A stretch of 64,000 nt of DNA from Ornithinibacillus sp047228935 (GTDB lineage: Bacteria > Bacillota > Bacilli > Bacillales > Amphibacillaceae), in assembly GCF_047228935.1 (NCBI RefSeq), contig NZ_JBFEGG010000004.1:196258-260257 (forward strand). Direction: 5' to 3'. Position 1 is the first letter of the stretch. Every line of letters starts with the position of its first letter. Shown here piece by piece: positions 34,565-41,743 of this stretch. The translations under genes were made by a program, and so were the position numbers. The notes beneath the pieces were generated by a model. It saw nothing but the letters and a program-made list of their open reading frames with translations, made no database searches and was not told where the DNA came from.

Positions 34565-35431
34565 TTATGCAGCTAATTGGCTGGAGTGAGTTCGGTATTC
34601 AACCGGACTCATCCCAGTCAATTTTTCTTTTGATCTTTCATGATTGAACCAATAGATATATTCTTCAATTCGTCTTTTTAACTCTTCATAGTTTACTAAT
34701 TTTTCCCCGTAATACATTTCTTGTTTTAATATCCCAAAGAAATTCTCCATCGAAGCGTTGTCTGCACAGGTTGCTTTACGTGACATGCTTTGAAAAATAT
34801 TGTTTTCTTCTAATGTCATCACCCATTGGTTGTGTTGGTAATGCCAGCCTTGATCGGAATGGATAGTGGTGCGATAGGGTGCATGATTCTTTATTACTTC
34901 AATAGTTTCTTTTAATGGTTCCATGACAAGATCTAACGTTGGACGTTTCTTGATTCCAAACGCAATAATTTCTCCGTTATAGAGGTCAAGAATTGGATTT
35001 AAATACAACTTTTCTTCTCCTAGACACTTGAATTCTGTAATGTCAGTTACTAATTTTTGAAGAGGAATAGGTGTACTAAAACGGCGAGACAATCGATTTT
35101 TAGCTATCTTTCCAATAGTACCTTTGTAGGAATTATATTTACGAGATTTCCGCATGAATTTCACACATTTCAATCCTAGCTCCCGCATAATACGATAGAC
35201 TTTTTTATGATTGATATGATGTCCTAATTTTGTTAACTCCTTCGTGATACGTTTATAACCATACCGTTCATGAAATTTTTTAAATAGGTGTGTGATGAGT
35301 TCTTTTAATTCTTTTTCCGGGTCTTTCTCACCAAATTTTTTCAAATGATAGTGATAGGTTGCTTCTGGAATTCCTACAACCAGGAGAATATCTTTCAGTT
35401 TAAATCCTTCTTCTTTGAGTTCGAACGCCAT
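34565..35431 (-). CDS. IS3-family transposase OrfB (DDE catalytic part)
   Basis: A 288-residue product with an HTH_21 segment (KFHERYGYKRITKELTKLG) and an rve integrase core. The catalytic triad is visible: D in LVTDITEF, D in IHSDQGWHY and E in MENFFGILKQE. OrfB is expected to be made mainly as an OrfAB fusion by -1 frameshifting at the A6G heptamer (35485-35491). It overlaps orfA by 37 bases. Intact length. Confidence 0.93.
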   Translation of the reverse strand: MAFELKEEGFKLKDILLVVGIPEATYHYHLKKFGEKDPEKELKELITHLFKKFHERYGYKRITKELTKLGHHINHKKVYRIMRELGLKCVKFMRKSRKYNSYKGTIGKIAKNRLSRRFSTPIPLQKLVTDITEFKCLGEEKLYLNPILDLYNGEIIAFGIKKRPTLDLVMEPLKETIEVIKNHAPYRTTIHSDQGWHYQHNQWVMTLEENNIFQSMSRKATCADNASMENFFGILKQEMYYGEKLVNYEELKRRIEEYIYWFNHERSKEKLTGMSPVEYRTHSSQLAA

Positions 35432-35958
35432 CTTTGCTTGTGCTTTTCGTGAAAAGCGTTCGGATTCTCGCGAAAAGCTTTCAGCTTTTTTAGATATGCA
35501 TTCTCCAGCCTTAGGAGTTCGTTTTCACGTTCTAATTCTTCTTCTCGTGTTAACTTTTTTTCTTCCTTTTTCTTCTGATTATTAGGTTTCTTAGACATAG
35601 AAGGCCGCCCCTTTGGTTTTAGTTTTAGGCCTTCTACTCCTTGTTCACGAAATGTCTTCATCCAACGTTTAATTAAGGAAGGATTGTTCAAATTAAATTG
35701 ATCCGAAGTCTCTAAGTAAGAAGCACCTGTATTTAAAATAAATTGTATCGTATCTAATTTAAATTGAACAGAATACTCCTTCTTGGTCGTCCTTCGTTTT
35801 AATCCTTCCATCCCCTGAGATTTATAGGCTTTCACCCATTCAACTATTGGTGTCTGGCTTCCCATATTATATTTTCTAGCCAGTGATCCATATCCAAGAT
35901 TCCCATATAAATACTCGGTTACAAGCTTTATTTTAAATTCTTCACTATATTTAGCCAT
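35395..35958 (-). CDS. IS3-family transposase OrfA (DNA-binding part)
   Basis: A 187-residue protein with two helix-turn-helix segments (about 10-50 and 65-105) that bind the terminal repeats, then a basic linker and a leucine zipper (LERENELLRLENAYLKKLKA) typical of OrfA proteins of the IS150-like group. ATG 35958 lies eight bases after GGGGG. The frame contains A-AAA-AAG, where ribosomes slip to give OrfAB. Its SD is inside a perfect inverted repeat that forms only in transcripts entering from outside. Confidence 0.92.
   Translation of the reverse strand: MAKYSEEFKIKLVTEYLYGNLGYGSLARKYNMGSQTPIVEWVKAYKSQGMEGLKRRTTKKEYSVQFKLDTIQFILNTGASYLETSDQFNLNNPSLIKRWMKTFREQGVEGLKLKPKGRPSMSKKPNNQKKKEEKKLTREEELERENELLRLENAYLKKLKAFRENPNAFHEKHKQRWRSNSKKKDLN
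35485..35491 (-). other. Programmed -1 frameshift heptamer A-AAA-AAG
   Basis: The minus strand reads A AAA AAG in the orfA frame. A -1 slip enters the orfB frame, giving LK-KAESFSRESERF and on into OrfB without a stop. GCTTTTC and GAAAAGC downstream could form a stimulating stem-loop. Confidence 0.8.
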
Positions 35959-35973
35959 AAAAAACACCCCCGA

Positions 35974-36003
35974 AAGTTAGATTTTCACTCTAACTTTCGG
36001 GGG
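35974..36003 (-). repeat. Internal inverted copy of the IS end, sequestering the orfA SD
   Basis: CCCCCGAAAGTTAGA and TCTAACTTTCGGGGG (15 bp, perfect) flank a seven-base loop. In a minus-strand transcript arriving from outside, the GGGGG ribosome site of orfA is paired. This is the logic known from IS10 and IS50, which limits transposase synthesis from external promoters. Confidence 0.75.
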
Positions 36004-36011
36004 TCGGTACC

Positions 36012-36029
36012 ATCCAGTGCGGTTTTTTT
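36012..36029 (+). terminator. Right arm of the split clpE terminator
   Basis: ATCCAGTGCGGT followed by TTTTTT, complementary to the left arm at 34520-34531 across the IS. Confidence 0.75.
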
Positions 36030-36050
36030 ATCGGATGAACTTTTTGTTCT

Positions 36051-36383
36051 CTATTTATTTAGATAAGAGTTTTCAAGAAATTCCATCGTGATATCTTCTA
36101 AGTCAGACATCTTAAAAGCAGTTTCGAATCTTCTTTTTAAAGTAGTGAGAAATTCCTCATATTGTTCTTGTGAGATGGAATTTTGCCAAGCAATTTGGTA
36201 AGAGAATAATTCGTCCCCCTCCAAAGTCATTGGAGTTTGCATCATATTCTGTTTCGTAGTCACCATGTTGGCAGCCGCACCTATATTTAGTAATAAAACT
36301 TCAAATAGTTTTTTCTCACGTTCATTAAAATCAGGGTTCTTTTTAGAAACCTTGATATCAACCATTGCTATATTTATAATCAT
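36051..36383 (-). CDS. Uncharacterised protein, 110 residues
   Basis: A mostly helical, soluble protein with no recognised motif; it contains NIGAAANMVTTKQNMMQTPMT and an acidic C-terminal half. Start choice is uncertain: ATG 36383 after AAAGGTGG is preferred, with GTG 36389 as a longer option. A 13-codon ORF with a much better SD lies just upstream in the same transcript, in the same frame, ending in two stops. It may be a leader peptide or the true gene start before a nonsense change. Function unknown. Confidence 0.5.
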   Translation of the reverse strand: MIINIAMVDIKVSKKNPDFNEREKKLFEVLLLNIGAAANMVTTKQNMMQTPMTLEGDELFSYQIAWQNSISQEQYEEFLTTLKRRFETAFKMSDLEDITMEFLENSYLNK

Positions 36384-36398
36384 CTCCACCTTTAGTTA

Positions 36399-36440
36399 TT
36401 AATTTGTTAATACCTCTAAAGAATGTAGTTGTGTACTCAT
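36399..36440 (-). CDS. Possible 13-residue leader peptide
   Basis: AAAGGAGGAATTCAAT precedes ATG AGT at 36440, and the frame ends at TAA TAA after MSTQLHSLEVLTN. The strong SD is the only support. It is in frame with the following 110-residue ORF, so it may instead be the original N-terminus cut off by a stop. Confidence 0.35.
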   Translation of the reverse strand: MSTQLHSLEVLTN

Positions 36441-36616
36441 ATTGAATTCCTCCTTTTATCCGATATTGTTCTATTCGACAAAAACGGCTAATACCCTTTA
36501 AGCTATGAATAATAATTTCATATTTTTTGATTATTATTGAAATATTTTTAGTTACTGGTACGATAAAAGAAGTAAAGATAATAGGAGAATTCGTTAATTT
36601 ATAGGGGGGATATTGC

Positions 36617-36823
36617 ATGGGGAAATCAGAAATTTTTGGTGCAATATTATTTTTTTCTGGTGTTATTTTATTAGGGTTTATGCAGATCGCGAGTGCTATT
36701 GCATATGTTGAACCAGTTTACCTTTTACTAAGTATTGCTTTCATATTTATAGGATTTATAGTCTTTTTTATGAAGGAAATTAAAAAAATCTATCGGTACT
36801 TATATATTGATAATGAAGAGTAA
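36617..36823 (+). CDS. Small membrane protein, 68 residues
   Basis: Two membrane segments (about 7-28 and 33-54) and a charged tail ending YLYIDNEE. ATG 36617 follows AGGGGGGA. No family was recognised. It is divergent from the 110-residue ORF and precedes the HIT gene by 104 bases. Confidence 0.65.
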   Translation: MGKSEIFGAILFFSGVILLGFMQIASAIAYVEPVYLLLSIAFIFIGFIVFFMKEIKKIYRYLYIDNEE

Positions 36824-36927
36824 ATTAAATCTAGGAATGGTGATAATGTACCAATATATTTAGGTGATATAAATTAAAATAGAACTATTTATTAAGGGAT
36901 TTTAGCGATTATAGAGGAGACGTTTTC

Positions 36928-37347
36928 ATGCCATACAAACAAAACTGCACATTCTGCAATCCATTAGAGGATAAGGAACAAAATATTATTTTCGAAAACA
37001 ATACTTGTTACTTTTTACAACATAATAATGAACAAGATGTGTTAGAAGGATCTGGAGTAATCGTTCCTAAAAAGCACCGTATAAATGCCTTTGACTTAAC
37101 TCCAGAAGAGTGGAGTGATACATATGATTTATTACAGCAAGCAAGAGCATATCTGGACGAGAAGTTTTCGCCGGATGGTTATACACTTGGATGGAATGTA
37201 GGAGAAGCTTCGAATCAGTCCATTTTACATAGTCATTTCCACGTGATTCCTAGATATAATGACGAGCCTTTAGCTGGAAAAGGGTTAAGGCATTGGTTGA
37301 AACAACCGAATAATAAGAGAGTATCAATTAAAAAGGAGTGTCTTTAA
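36928..37347 (+). CDS. HIT-family nucleotide hydrolase/transferase
   Basis: A 139-residue histidine-triad protein. The catalytic triad is in HSHFHVIPR (His-x-His-x-His), and an N-terminal CTFCNP pair could bind zinc, as in Hit proteins of Gram-positive bacteria. It would hydrolyse AMP-linked substrates such as AppppA or adenosine phosphoramidates. The ATG follows GAGGAG. The C-terminus is slightly extended beyond the triad (GKGLRHWLKQPNNKR), typical of the subgroup related to Hint-like diadenosine hydrolases. A 42-residue membrane protein gene follows. Confidence 0.85.
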   Translation: MPYKQNCTFCNPLEDKEQNIIFENNTCYFLQHNNEQDVLEGSGVIVPKKHRINAFDLTPEEWSDTYDLLQQARAYLDEKFSPDGYTLGWNVGEASNQSILHSHFHVIPRYNDEPLAGKGLRHWLKQPNNKRVSIKKECL

Positions 37348-37349
37348 GC

Positions 37350-37478
37350 ATGTTATTTCTAGTAATAATCTGCGTTATCATATTTTTTACTTTATTAACC
37401 GTAGAAGCAAATCTTAAGAAGATTCATAAACAAAATGATGAAGTAATTGCGTTGTTAAAAGAAATAAAAAATAAGTGA
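37350..37478 (+). CDS. Single-pass small membrane protein, 42 residues
   Basis: Starts two bases after the HIT stop with AAAAAGGAGTG as ribosome site. One membrane segment (about 2-18, LFLVIICVIIFFTLLTV) is followed by a charged amphipathic helix (NLKKIHKQNDEVIALLKEIKNK). No family name known. Likely co-translated with the HIT protein. Confidence 0.65.
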   Translation: MLFLVIICVIIFFTLLTVEANLKKIHKQNDEVIALLKEIKNK

Positions 37479-37545
37479 TACATAAATAAAACGTCCTTTA
37501 CGTGACAAGATAATAAAGAACTTTTTTACAAAGGATGTATCCGTC

Positions 37546-38427
37546 ATGCTGCAACATCGAAGAATTATTTCATGCTTTTTTTTGATTTTCCTTATTTTTG
37601 CGGCGTTAGACAGTACACCAGTTTACGGTCATAATGCACCAAAAATGGAAGTGCATTTTATTAACGTTGGCCAGGGCGATAGTATTTTAATTCAAACACC
37701 TAATAAAAAGAACGTCCTAATTGATGGTGGACCACCAAAGGCAGGGAAGAAAGTCGTTCGTTATTTAAAAGATTTAGGGATTGAAAAGATTGATTTAATA
37801 ATTGCTACTCATCCAGACCGGGATCATATAGGAGGACTTCCCGCGGTGATGAAGGAATTCAAAGTAAAAGAGATCTTAGATTCTGGAAAACTTCATATTA
37901 CGCGAGCATATGCAAATTATATGAATGAAATTCGTAAGCAGGAAATCCCGTTAAAGGTCGCAAAAGCGGGAAAAGATTTACAAATTGATTCACTTTTAGA
38001 TATTAGAATTCTAAATGCTTACGGGAAACATAAAAATAACAATCAATCTTCCATTGCTTTGAAGGTTAGTTATAATGACATTGACTTTCTATTTTTAGGA
38101 GATATTGAAGACGACCAAGAGAAAAAAATTGCGGAAAAGTATGATGTTCGAGCTGAAATTATCAAAATCGCTCATCATGGTTCGAAAACAAGTAGCTCGG
38201 AGAAGTTTCTTGAGCTTGTAGAACCAGATATCGCTGTAATTACCTACAGTAAGTATAACGACTTTGGACACCCTGTTAATCGGGTTATTAAAAAATTATT
38301 TGAATTAGAAACCAATATATTTTCAACTGCGGTATATGGTGATTTAGTTATTCATACAGAAGGGGAAGATTATTTAATCTATCCACAAAAGTCACCGATA
38401 CAAGGAATATTGGAAAGCAGTAAGTAG
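37546..38427 (+). CDS. Secreted or membrane-anchored MBL-fold hydrolase (ComEC/Rec2 C-terminal-like)
   Basis: A 293-residue protein with an N-terminal signal/anchor (about 7-26) and a metallo-beta-lactamase fold: VGQGDSILIQ, IDGGPP, and the metal motif ATHPDRDHIGG with LFLGDIED and IAHHGSKTSS. This is the domain found at the end of the DNA-uptake channel ComEC and in stand-alone secreted nucleases of Bacillaceae. It may degrade the non-transported DNA strand or external DNA or nucleotides. Lone gene ending in a terminator. Confidence 0.85.
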   Translation: MLQHRRIISCFFLIFLIFAALDSTPVYGHNAPKMEVHFINVGQGDSILIQTPNKKNVLIDGGPPKAGKKVVRYLKDLGIEKIDLIIATHPDRDHIGGLPAVMKEFKVKEILDSGKLHITRAYANYMNEIRKQEIPLKVAKAGKDLQIDSLLDIRILNAYGKHKNNNQSSIALKVSYNDIDFLFLGDIEDDQEKKIAEKYDVRAEIIKIAHHGSKTSSSEKFLELVEPDIAVITYSKYNDFGHPVNRVIKKLFELETNIFSTAVYGDLVIHTEGEDYLIYPQKSPIQGILESSK

Positions 38428-38464
38428 ACAGTTCTTTTAATTTAAGGGGCTGTCTTTTTTTTGT
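38426..38464 (+). terminator. Terminator after the MBL hydrolase gene
   Basis: AGACAG (38426-38431) and CTGTCT (38450-38455), extended by G-U pairs, are followed by a long T-run. Confidence 0.75.
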
Positions 38465-38500
38465 GCTAGTAAATATGATTGTAAATTTTTCTAATTTTTA

Positions 38501-38551
38501 TTGACAACTAAATTTTAATGTTATATGGTTAGTTACATAAGTAATTAACCA
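38501..38551 (+). promoter_or_regulatory. Promoter and palindromic operator of the first GntR-ABC operon
   Basis: TTGACA at 38501 and TATATG at 38523 (16-base spacer) precede a near-perfect palindrome, TGGTTAGTTAC-ATAA-GTAATTAACCA (38526-38551, 10 of 11 pairs), which overlaps the -10 and start point. It fits self-repression by the GntR protein encoded next. Confidence 0.75.
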
Positions 38552-38571
38552 CTTAACGAAGGAGCTTAAGA

Positions 38572-38946
38572 ATGAAGAACCATTTAGATGATAACAAGCC
38601 AATATTCCTTCAAATAAAAGAGCACCTAGAAGATTCCATCATAAATGACTCTATTAAGGCAGGGGAACGAGTTCCATCAACAAATGAATTTGCAGCATTT
38701 TATAAAATCAATCCAGCTACAGCAGCAAAAGGAATCAATGAACTAGTAGCAGAGGAAATTTTGTACAAACGAAGGGGTGTTGGCATGTTTGTTACAGATA
38801 ATGCAAAGGAGATATTAATTGAAAAGAGAAAGCAGACATTTTATGAAAATTTTATTCTGCCATTAAAGGAAGAAGCGAAGAAATTACGAATAAGTGATAA
38901 CGATTTAATGAAAATGATGGAAGGGGATAAGCGGGATGAAAATTGA
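38572..38946 (+). CDS. GntR-family (YtrA subfamily) regulator
   Basis: A 124-residue repressor with an N-terminal GntR winged helix (about 12-72, AGERVPSTNEFAAFYKINPATAAKGI) and a short C-terminal dimerisation helix, the YtrA layout with no ligand domain. ATG 38572 follows GAAGGAG. Its end overlaps the ABC ATPase start by 11 bases. A palindromic operator lies at its promoter. YtrA-type systems often respond to wall-active antibiotics. Confidence 0.88.
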   Translation: MKNHLDDNKPIFLQIKEHLEDSIINDSIKAGERVPSTNEFAAFYKINPATAAKGINELVAEEILYKRRGVGMFVTDNAKEILIEKRKQTFYENFILPLKEEAKKLRISDNDLMKMMEGDKRDEN

Positions 38947-39790
38947 AGTTAATAACTTAACGAAGAAATACGGAACCAAGCTAGCATTAAATTCAATTTC
39001 TTTTACTCTTGAAGAGCCGAAAATATATGGTTTATTAGGACGGAATGGTGCAGGTAAGACTACGTTTATGGAAATACTTGCAGGGCAAATTTTATCTACA
39101 AGTGGAGAGATTTTGATAGATGGAGAAAAGCCTTTTGATAATAGGAAGCTTACAGAATCGATTTGTTTGATAAAAGAAGGGCAGAACTTTAAAAAAGACT
39201 TAACGATAAAAAATGTTTTAACGATTAGTTCCTTCTTTTATCCTAATTGGGATCAAGTATTAGCTTTGGAATTAGTGAACGAATATAACTTAGATTTAAA
39301 AGCCAAAGTAAAGGCACTCTCTAAAGGGATGGAGTCTGCATTAGGAATTATTGTTGGTCTAGCGAGTAAAGCACCGATAACAGTTTTTGATGAACCATAT
39401 ATCGGACTTGATGCCGCAGCACGGAAGAAGTTTTACGATATCCTATTAGAAGAATATGAAAAAGAGCCAAGAACAATTATTTTTTCTACTCATTTAATCG
39501 ATGAAGTTAGCTTAATGTTTGAAGAAGTCCTCATTTTACAAGATGGTAAACTTGCCATTCAAGAGAATGCCGATGTATTACGTAATAGTGCTTGTGCTGT
39601 ATCTGGAACGATTGAACAAGTTGAAAGATTTATAGAAGGTAAAGAAGTAATTACAACGAAAAAACTAGCAGGTATGATGACGGCATATGTGGTGGGACAT
39701 CTAGAGGAAGCTAAAGATAACGGGCTATCGGTTGAAGGTGTACCTATTCAGGAATTAATGATTTATCTTACGGAAAGGAAGGGAGCGTAA
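38936..39790 (+). CDS. ABC transporter ATP-binding protein (YtrB-like)
   Basis: A 284-residue ATPase. Walker A is GRNGAGKTT and Walker B is ITVFDEPYIGLD. The signature is degenerate, LSKGM instead of LSGGQ, which is common in this drug/bacteriocin subfamily paired with YtrA regulators. A C-terminal extension of about 80 residues follows the ATPase domain. It overlaps the regulator by 11 bases and the permease by one base, so the three form one operon. Confidence 0.88.
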   Translation: MKIEVNNLTKKYGTKLALNSISFTLEEPKIYGLLGRNGAGKTTFMEILAGQILSTSGEILIDGEKPFDNRKLTESICLIKEGQNFKKDLTIKNVLTISSFFYPNWDQVLALELVNEYNLDLKAKVKALSKGMESALGIIVGLASKAPITVFDEPYIGLDAAARKKFYDILLEEYEKEPRTIIFSTHLIDEVSLMFEEVLILQDGKLAIQENADVLRNSACAVSGTIEQVERFIEGKEVITTKKLAGMMTAYVVGHLEEAKDNGLSVEGVPIQELMIYLTERKGA

Positions 39791-40494
39791 TGATGAATAA
39801 CCAAATAAAGGGTTTATTATATTTCTTTATAAGTGATATTCGCCATAGCATCCTCATTTTTTGGTCGATCTTATTATTTGTTTTGCTAGTTTCAATTGCC
39901 TTTGCATATTACCTATTAGGTGTAGAAGATGGGATGTTGGCATTCGGCTTTCCGTTTGCTATTTATTTTTACTGTACCATTTTAGGGTTTATGACAGTTA
40001 AAGAGAGTATTCCTTTCTCTATCAAAATGGGAGCAACTCGTAAAAACATTATAATAAGTATTGGGTTATTTTTCTTAATCATTGCGACTTTAAAATCACT
40101 GATTGCTAATGTACTTCAAGAAGTTGTTCTTTTCATTACAGAGAGTACAAATATAACATCTTTCATGTTTTTACATCCAGCGATGCTTTTCGAAGATACT
40201 TTTCTAAATCGAATCTTAGTAGACATTAGTATTATGTTTTTCCTACTTTCATTTATGTTTGTTATAGGATTATTATTCTATAAATACGGTTTTGCCGGTG
40301 GAGGACTCGTGGCAGGGGTTTTAGTAATAGCACTAATGTTTGGAATTGCTAAGGGATGGATATATGATTTCATCGTAGAACTAGCAAAAAAGGTAGATAT
40401 TCTATTTTTCTTTCAAATACTTGGAGTTGGATTATTACTATTCCTATTCTCGTTTGTGTTTGTTAGAAGGATTACGATTGAGAAAAAAAGATGA
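39790..40494 (+). CDS. ABC-2 type permease of the GntR-ABC operon
   Basis: A 234-residue membrane protein with six predicted segments and no soluble domain. It overlaps the ATPase gene by one base (TAATG). MKMGATRKNIIIS-like positioning (SIKMGATRKNIIIS) between segments 2 and 3 is shared with YtrC/BcrB-like permeases. Together with the ATPase it should export or detoxify an envelope-active compound. A GC-rich repeat element starts six bases after its stop. Confidence 0.75.
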   Translation: MMNNQIKGLLYFFISDIRHSILIFWSILLFVLLVSIAFAYYLLGVEDGMLAFGFPFAIYFYCTILGFMTVKESIPFSIKMGATRKNIIISIGLFFLIIATLKSLIANVLQEVVLFITESTNITSFMFLHPAMLFEDTFLNRILVDISIMFFLLSFMFVIGLLFYKYGFAGGGLVAGVLVIALMFGIAKGWIYDFIVELAKKVDILFFFQILGVGLLLFLFSFVFVRRITIEKKR

Positions 40495-40500
40495 TGAAAT

Positions 40501-40949
40501 AAGAGGCTGAGGCATAACAAAATAATACAGATGTCAAGCCGAATAATGCATCTTATCAGCACCGGAAATATACGGAGACTCCTTGAAAAAGAAAAGCACT
40601 TTTTCTGCGTGCGATGTGTCGCTGCCGAAGCATTCCTTGGGACTGCGGTTACTCGTCCCACCGAAAACCTTTGTCCTGCGGGAGAAAAGTCATTGGTGAG
40701 ACCCCATTGATGCCCCTGCGTCTGCAAGTGATGATCCGTAGTAAGCTTCCTCGGGGCAAGGTAGTGAAGAAGCTTACTCAAGTAGCAGCCTGGCTCACCA
40801 GCCGTCCGCGGCAAAGAAGACACTGCGAGGTAGTTTCGAGCAGATGTCGCACTTGTGCTGGAAGTGAAAGCGTAGAATATTTCCGGTGCGTGGTAGGGGC
40901 TCTATATTAGGTTATTGTTTTGCCTAAAATACTTTTGCCCCAGCTTCTT
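40501..40949. repeat. GC-rich nested inverted-repeat element, about 450 bp
   Basis: Outer ends AAGAGGCTGAGGCATAA (40501-40517) and the complement of 40933-40949 match 14 of 17. Inner ends GCACCGGAAATAT (40559-40571) and ATATTTCCGGTGC (40877-40889) match perfectly. Inside, AGTAAGCTTC/GAAGCTTACT and GTGCGA/TCGCAC also pair. Blocks such as GGAGACTCC, CCTGCGGGAGAA, GAGACCCC, CTCACC and CCGCGG occur in the order I recall from a dispersed Bacillaceae repeat, but this copy is longer. No credible gene is inside. It may be a MITE-like element or a structured RNA. Confidence 0.8.
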
Positions 40950-40966
40950 TTAACATTGACTTGCTA

Positions 40967-41743
40967 TTATGCAGCCATTTCTTTACGTTTAAATATTTGC
41001 CCGGAAATTAGTATTAGTAAGATTGAGATAACTAAAGTGATGACACCGGTTAGAATAAGATCACTATTCAGTTCGCCTGTACTAATAACTTCGCGAATGT
41101 ATCCCGATAAATTATTCGGACTCCAGTCTAAAACATGCTGGAAAATCTGCGTCACAATACTCATCACCATAATCGTAAGGATGGTAAAGAATACAACTAA
41201 ACCAGCGGATTTTACAAAGGTGTTATAAAAAATCGTTAGAGATACGACTAACGTTAACCATAGTCCATAGAAGAAGAAAATAATGAAGAAATCTCTAACA
41301 GTTAATGTGCCAAATAAGATATTGATATAGTACCAGCTTACTAGTAAGCCTAATAATAGAGATACCCAGACTAGTAGTAAAAAGGAAGCCCATTTTGCCG
41401 TAATATAATTCATATAATACACTGGCTTAACTAAGATAAGCTCGGAAATACCACTTTTTCTTTCGCTAGCAATAGTTCCCATGGTAATTAAAACAATAAC
41501 TAATACCCCTAACATACTTAATTGAGAAAGACTCATCATGATCACATCAGATGGAGCATATTCAGGTAGTTCAAAGACTGCTCCTTCAGGCATACCACCT
41601 ACAGAGTCAATAATTTGGGGTAAGTAGTAAGTTGTTAAAGGGTCCATGATAGATAATAAAATTATTACTAAAGGCACCCAAATCCATTTTTTATTTCTCC
41701 AGTTTTCTAACAGTTCTTTTTGAAATAATGTCATCCATTGCAT
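40967..41743 (-). CDS. ABC-2 type permease (second GntR-ABC operon)
   Basis: A 258-residue membrane protein with six segments. The N-terminal FQKELLENWRNKKWIWVPLVIILLS is typical of ABC-2 permeases, and the short soluble loop between segments 1 and 2 contains PEGAVFELPEYAPSDV. It abuts the ATPase gene (start shares its stop region) and is the last gene of a five-gene minus-strand operon. A repeat element begins 18 bases beyond its stop. Confidence 0.85.
   Translation of the reverse strand: MQWMTLFQKELLENWRNKKWIWVPLVIILLSIMDPLTTYYLPQIIDSVGGMPEGAVFELPEYAPSDVIMMSLSQLSMLGVLVIVLITMGTIASERKSGISELILVKPVYYMNYITAKWASFLLLVWVSLLLGLLVSWYYINILFGTLTVRDFFIIFFFYGLWLTLVVSLTIFYNTFVKSAGLVVFFTILTIMVMSIVTQIFQHVLDWSPNNLSGYIREVISTGELNSDLILTGVITLVISILLILISGQIFKRKEMAA

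Larger units (their letters stand above)
34541..36005 (-). mobile_element. IS3-family insertion sequence, 1465 bp
   Basis: Ends carry an imperfect 19-bp inverted repeat: left TACCCCCAAAAGTTAGAGT, right (complement) GACCCCCGAAAGTTAGAGT. GGT at 34538-34540 and 36006-36008 is the likely 3-bp target duplication; a repeated GGTGGT makes the exact left boundary uncertain by a few bases. It encodes OrfA and OrfB joined by a -1 frameshift site. Both frames are intact, so it may be active. At the right end the outer repeat is copied in inverted form just inside, covering the orfA ribosome site. Confidence 0.88.

Noticed and set aside
36358..36618. 86-residue minus-strand ORF
   Set aside because: No SD at its start, unlikely composition, and it overlaps the better mini-ORF and the 110-residue ORF.
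40413..40910. Two ORFs of 136 and 98 residues within the GC-rich inverted-repeat element
   Set aside because: They overlap each other on opposite strands, lack SD sequences and have low-complexity, unfamiliar products; explained by GC content and repeats.
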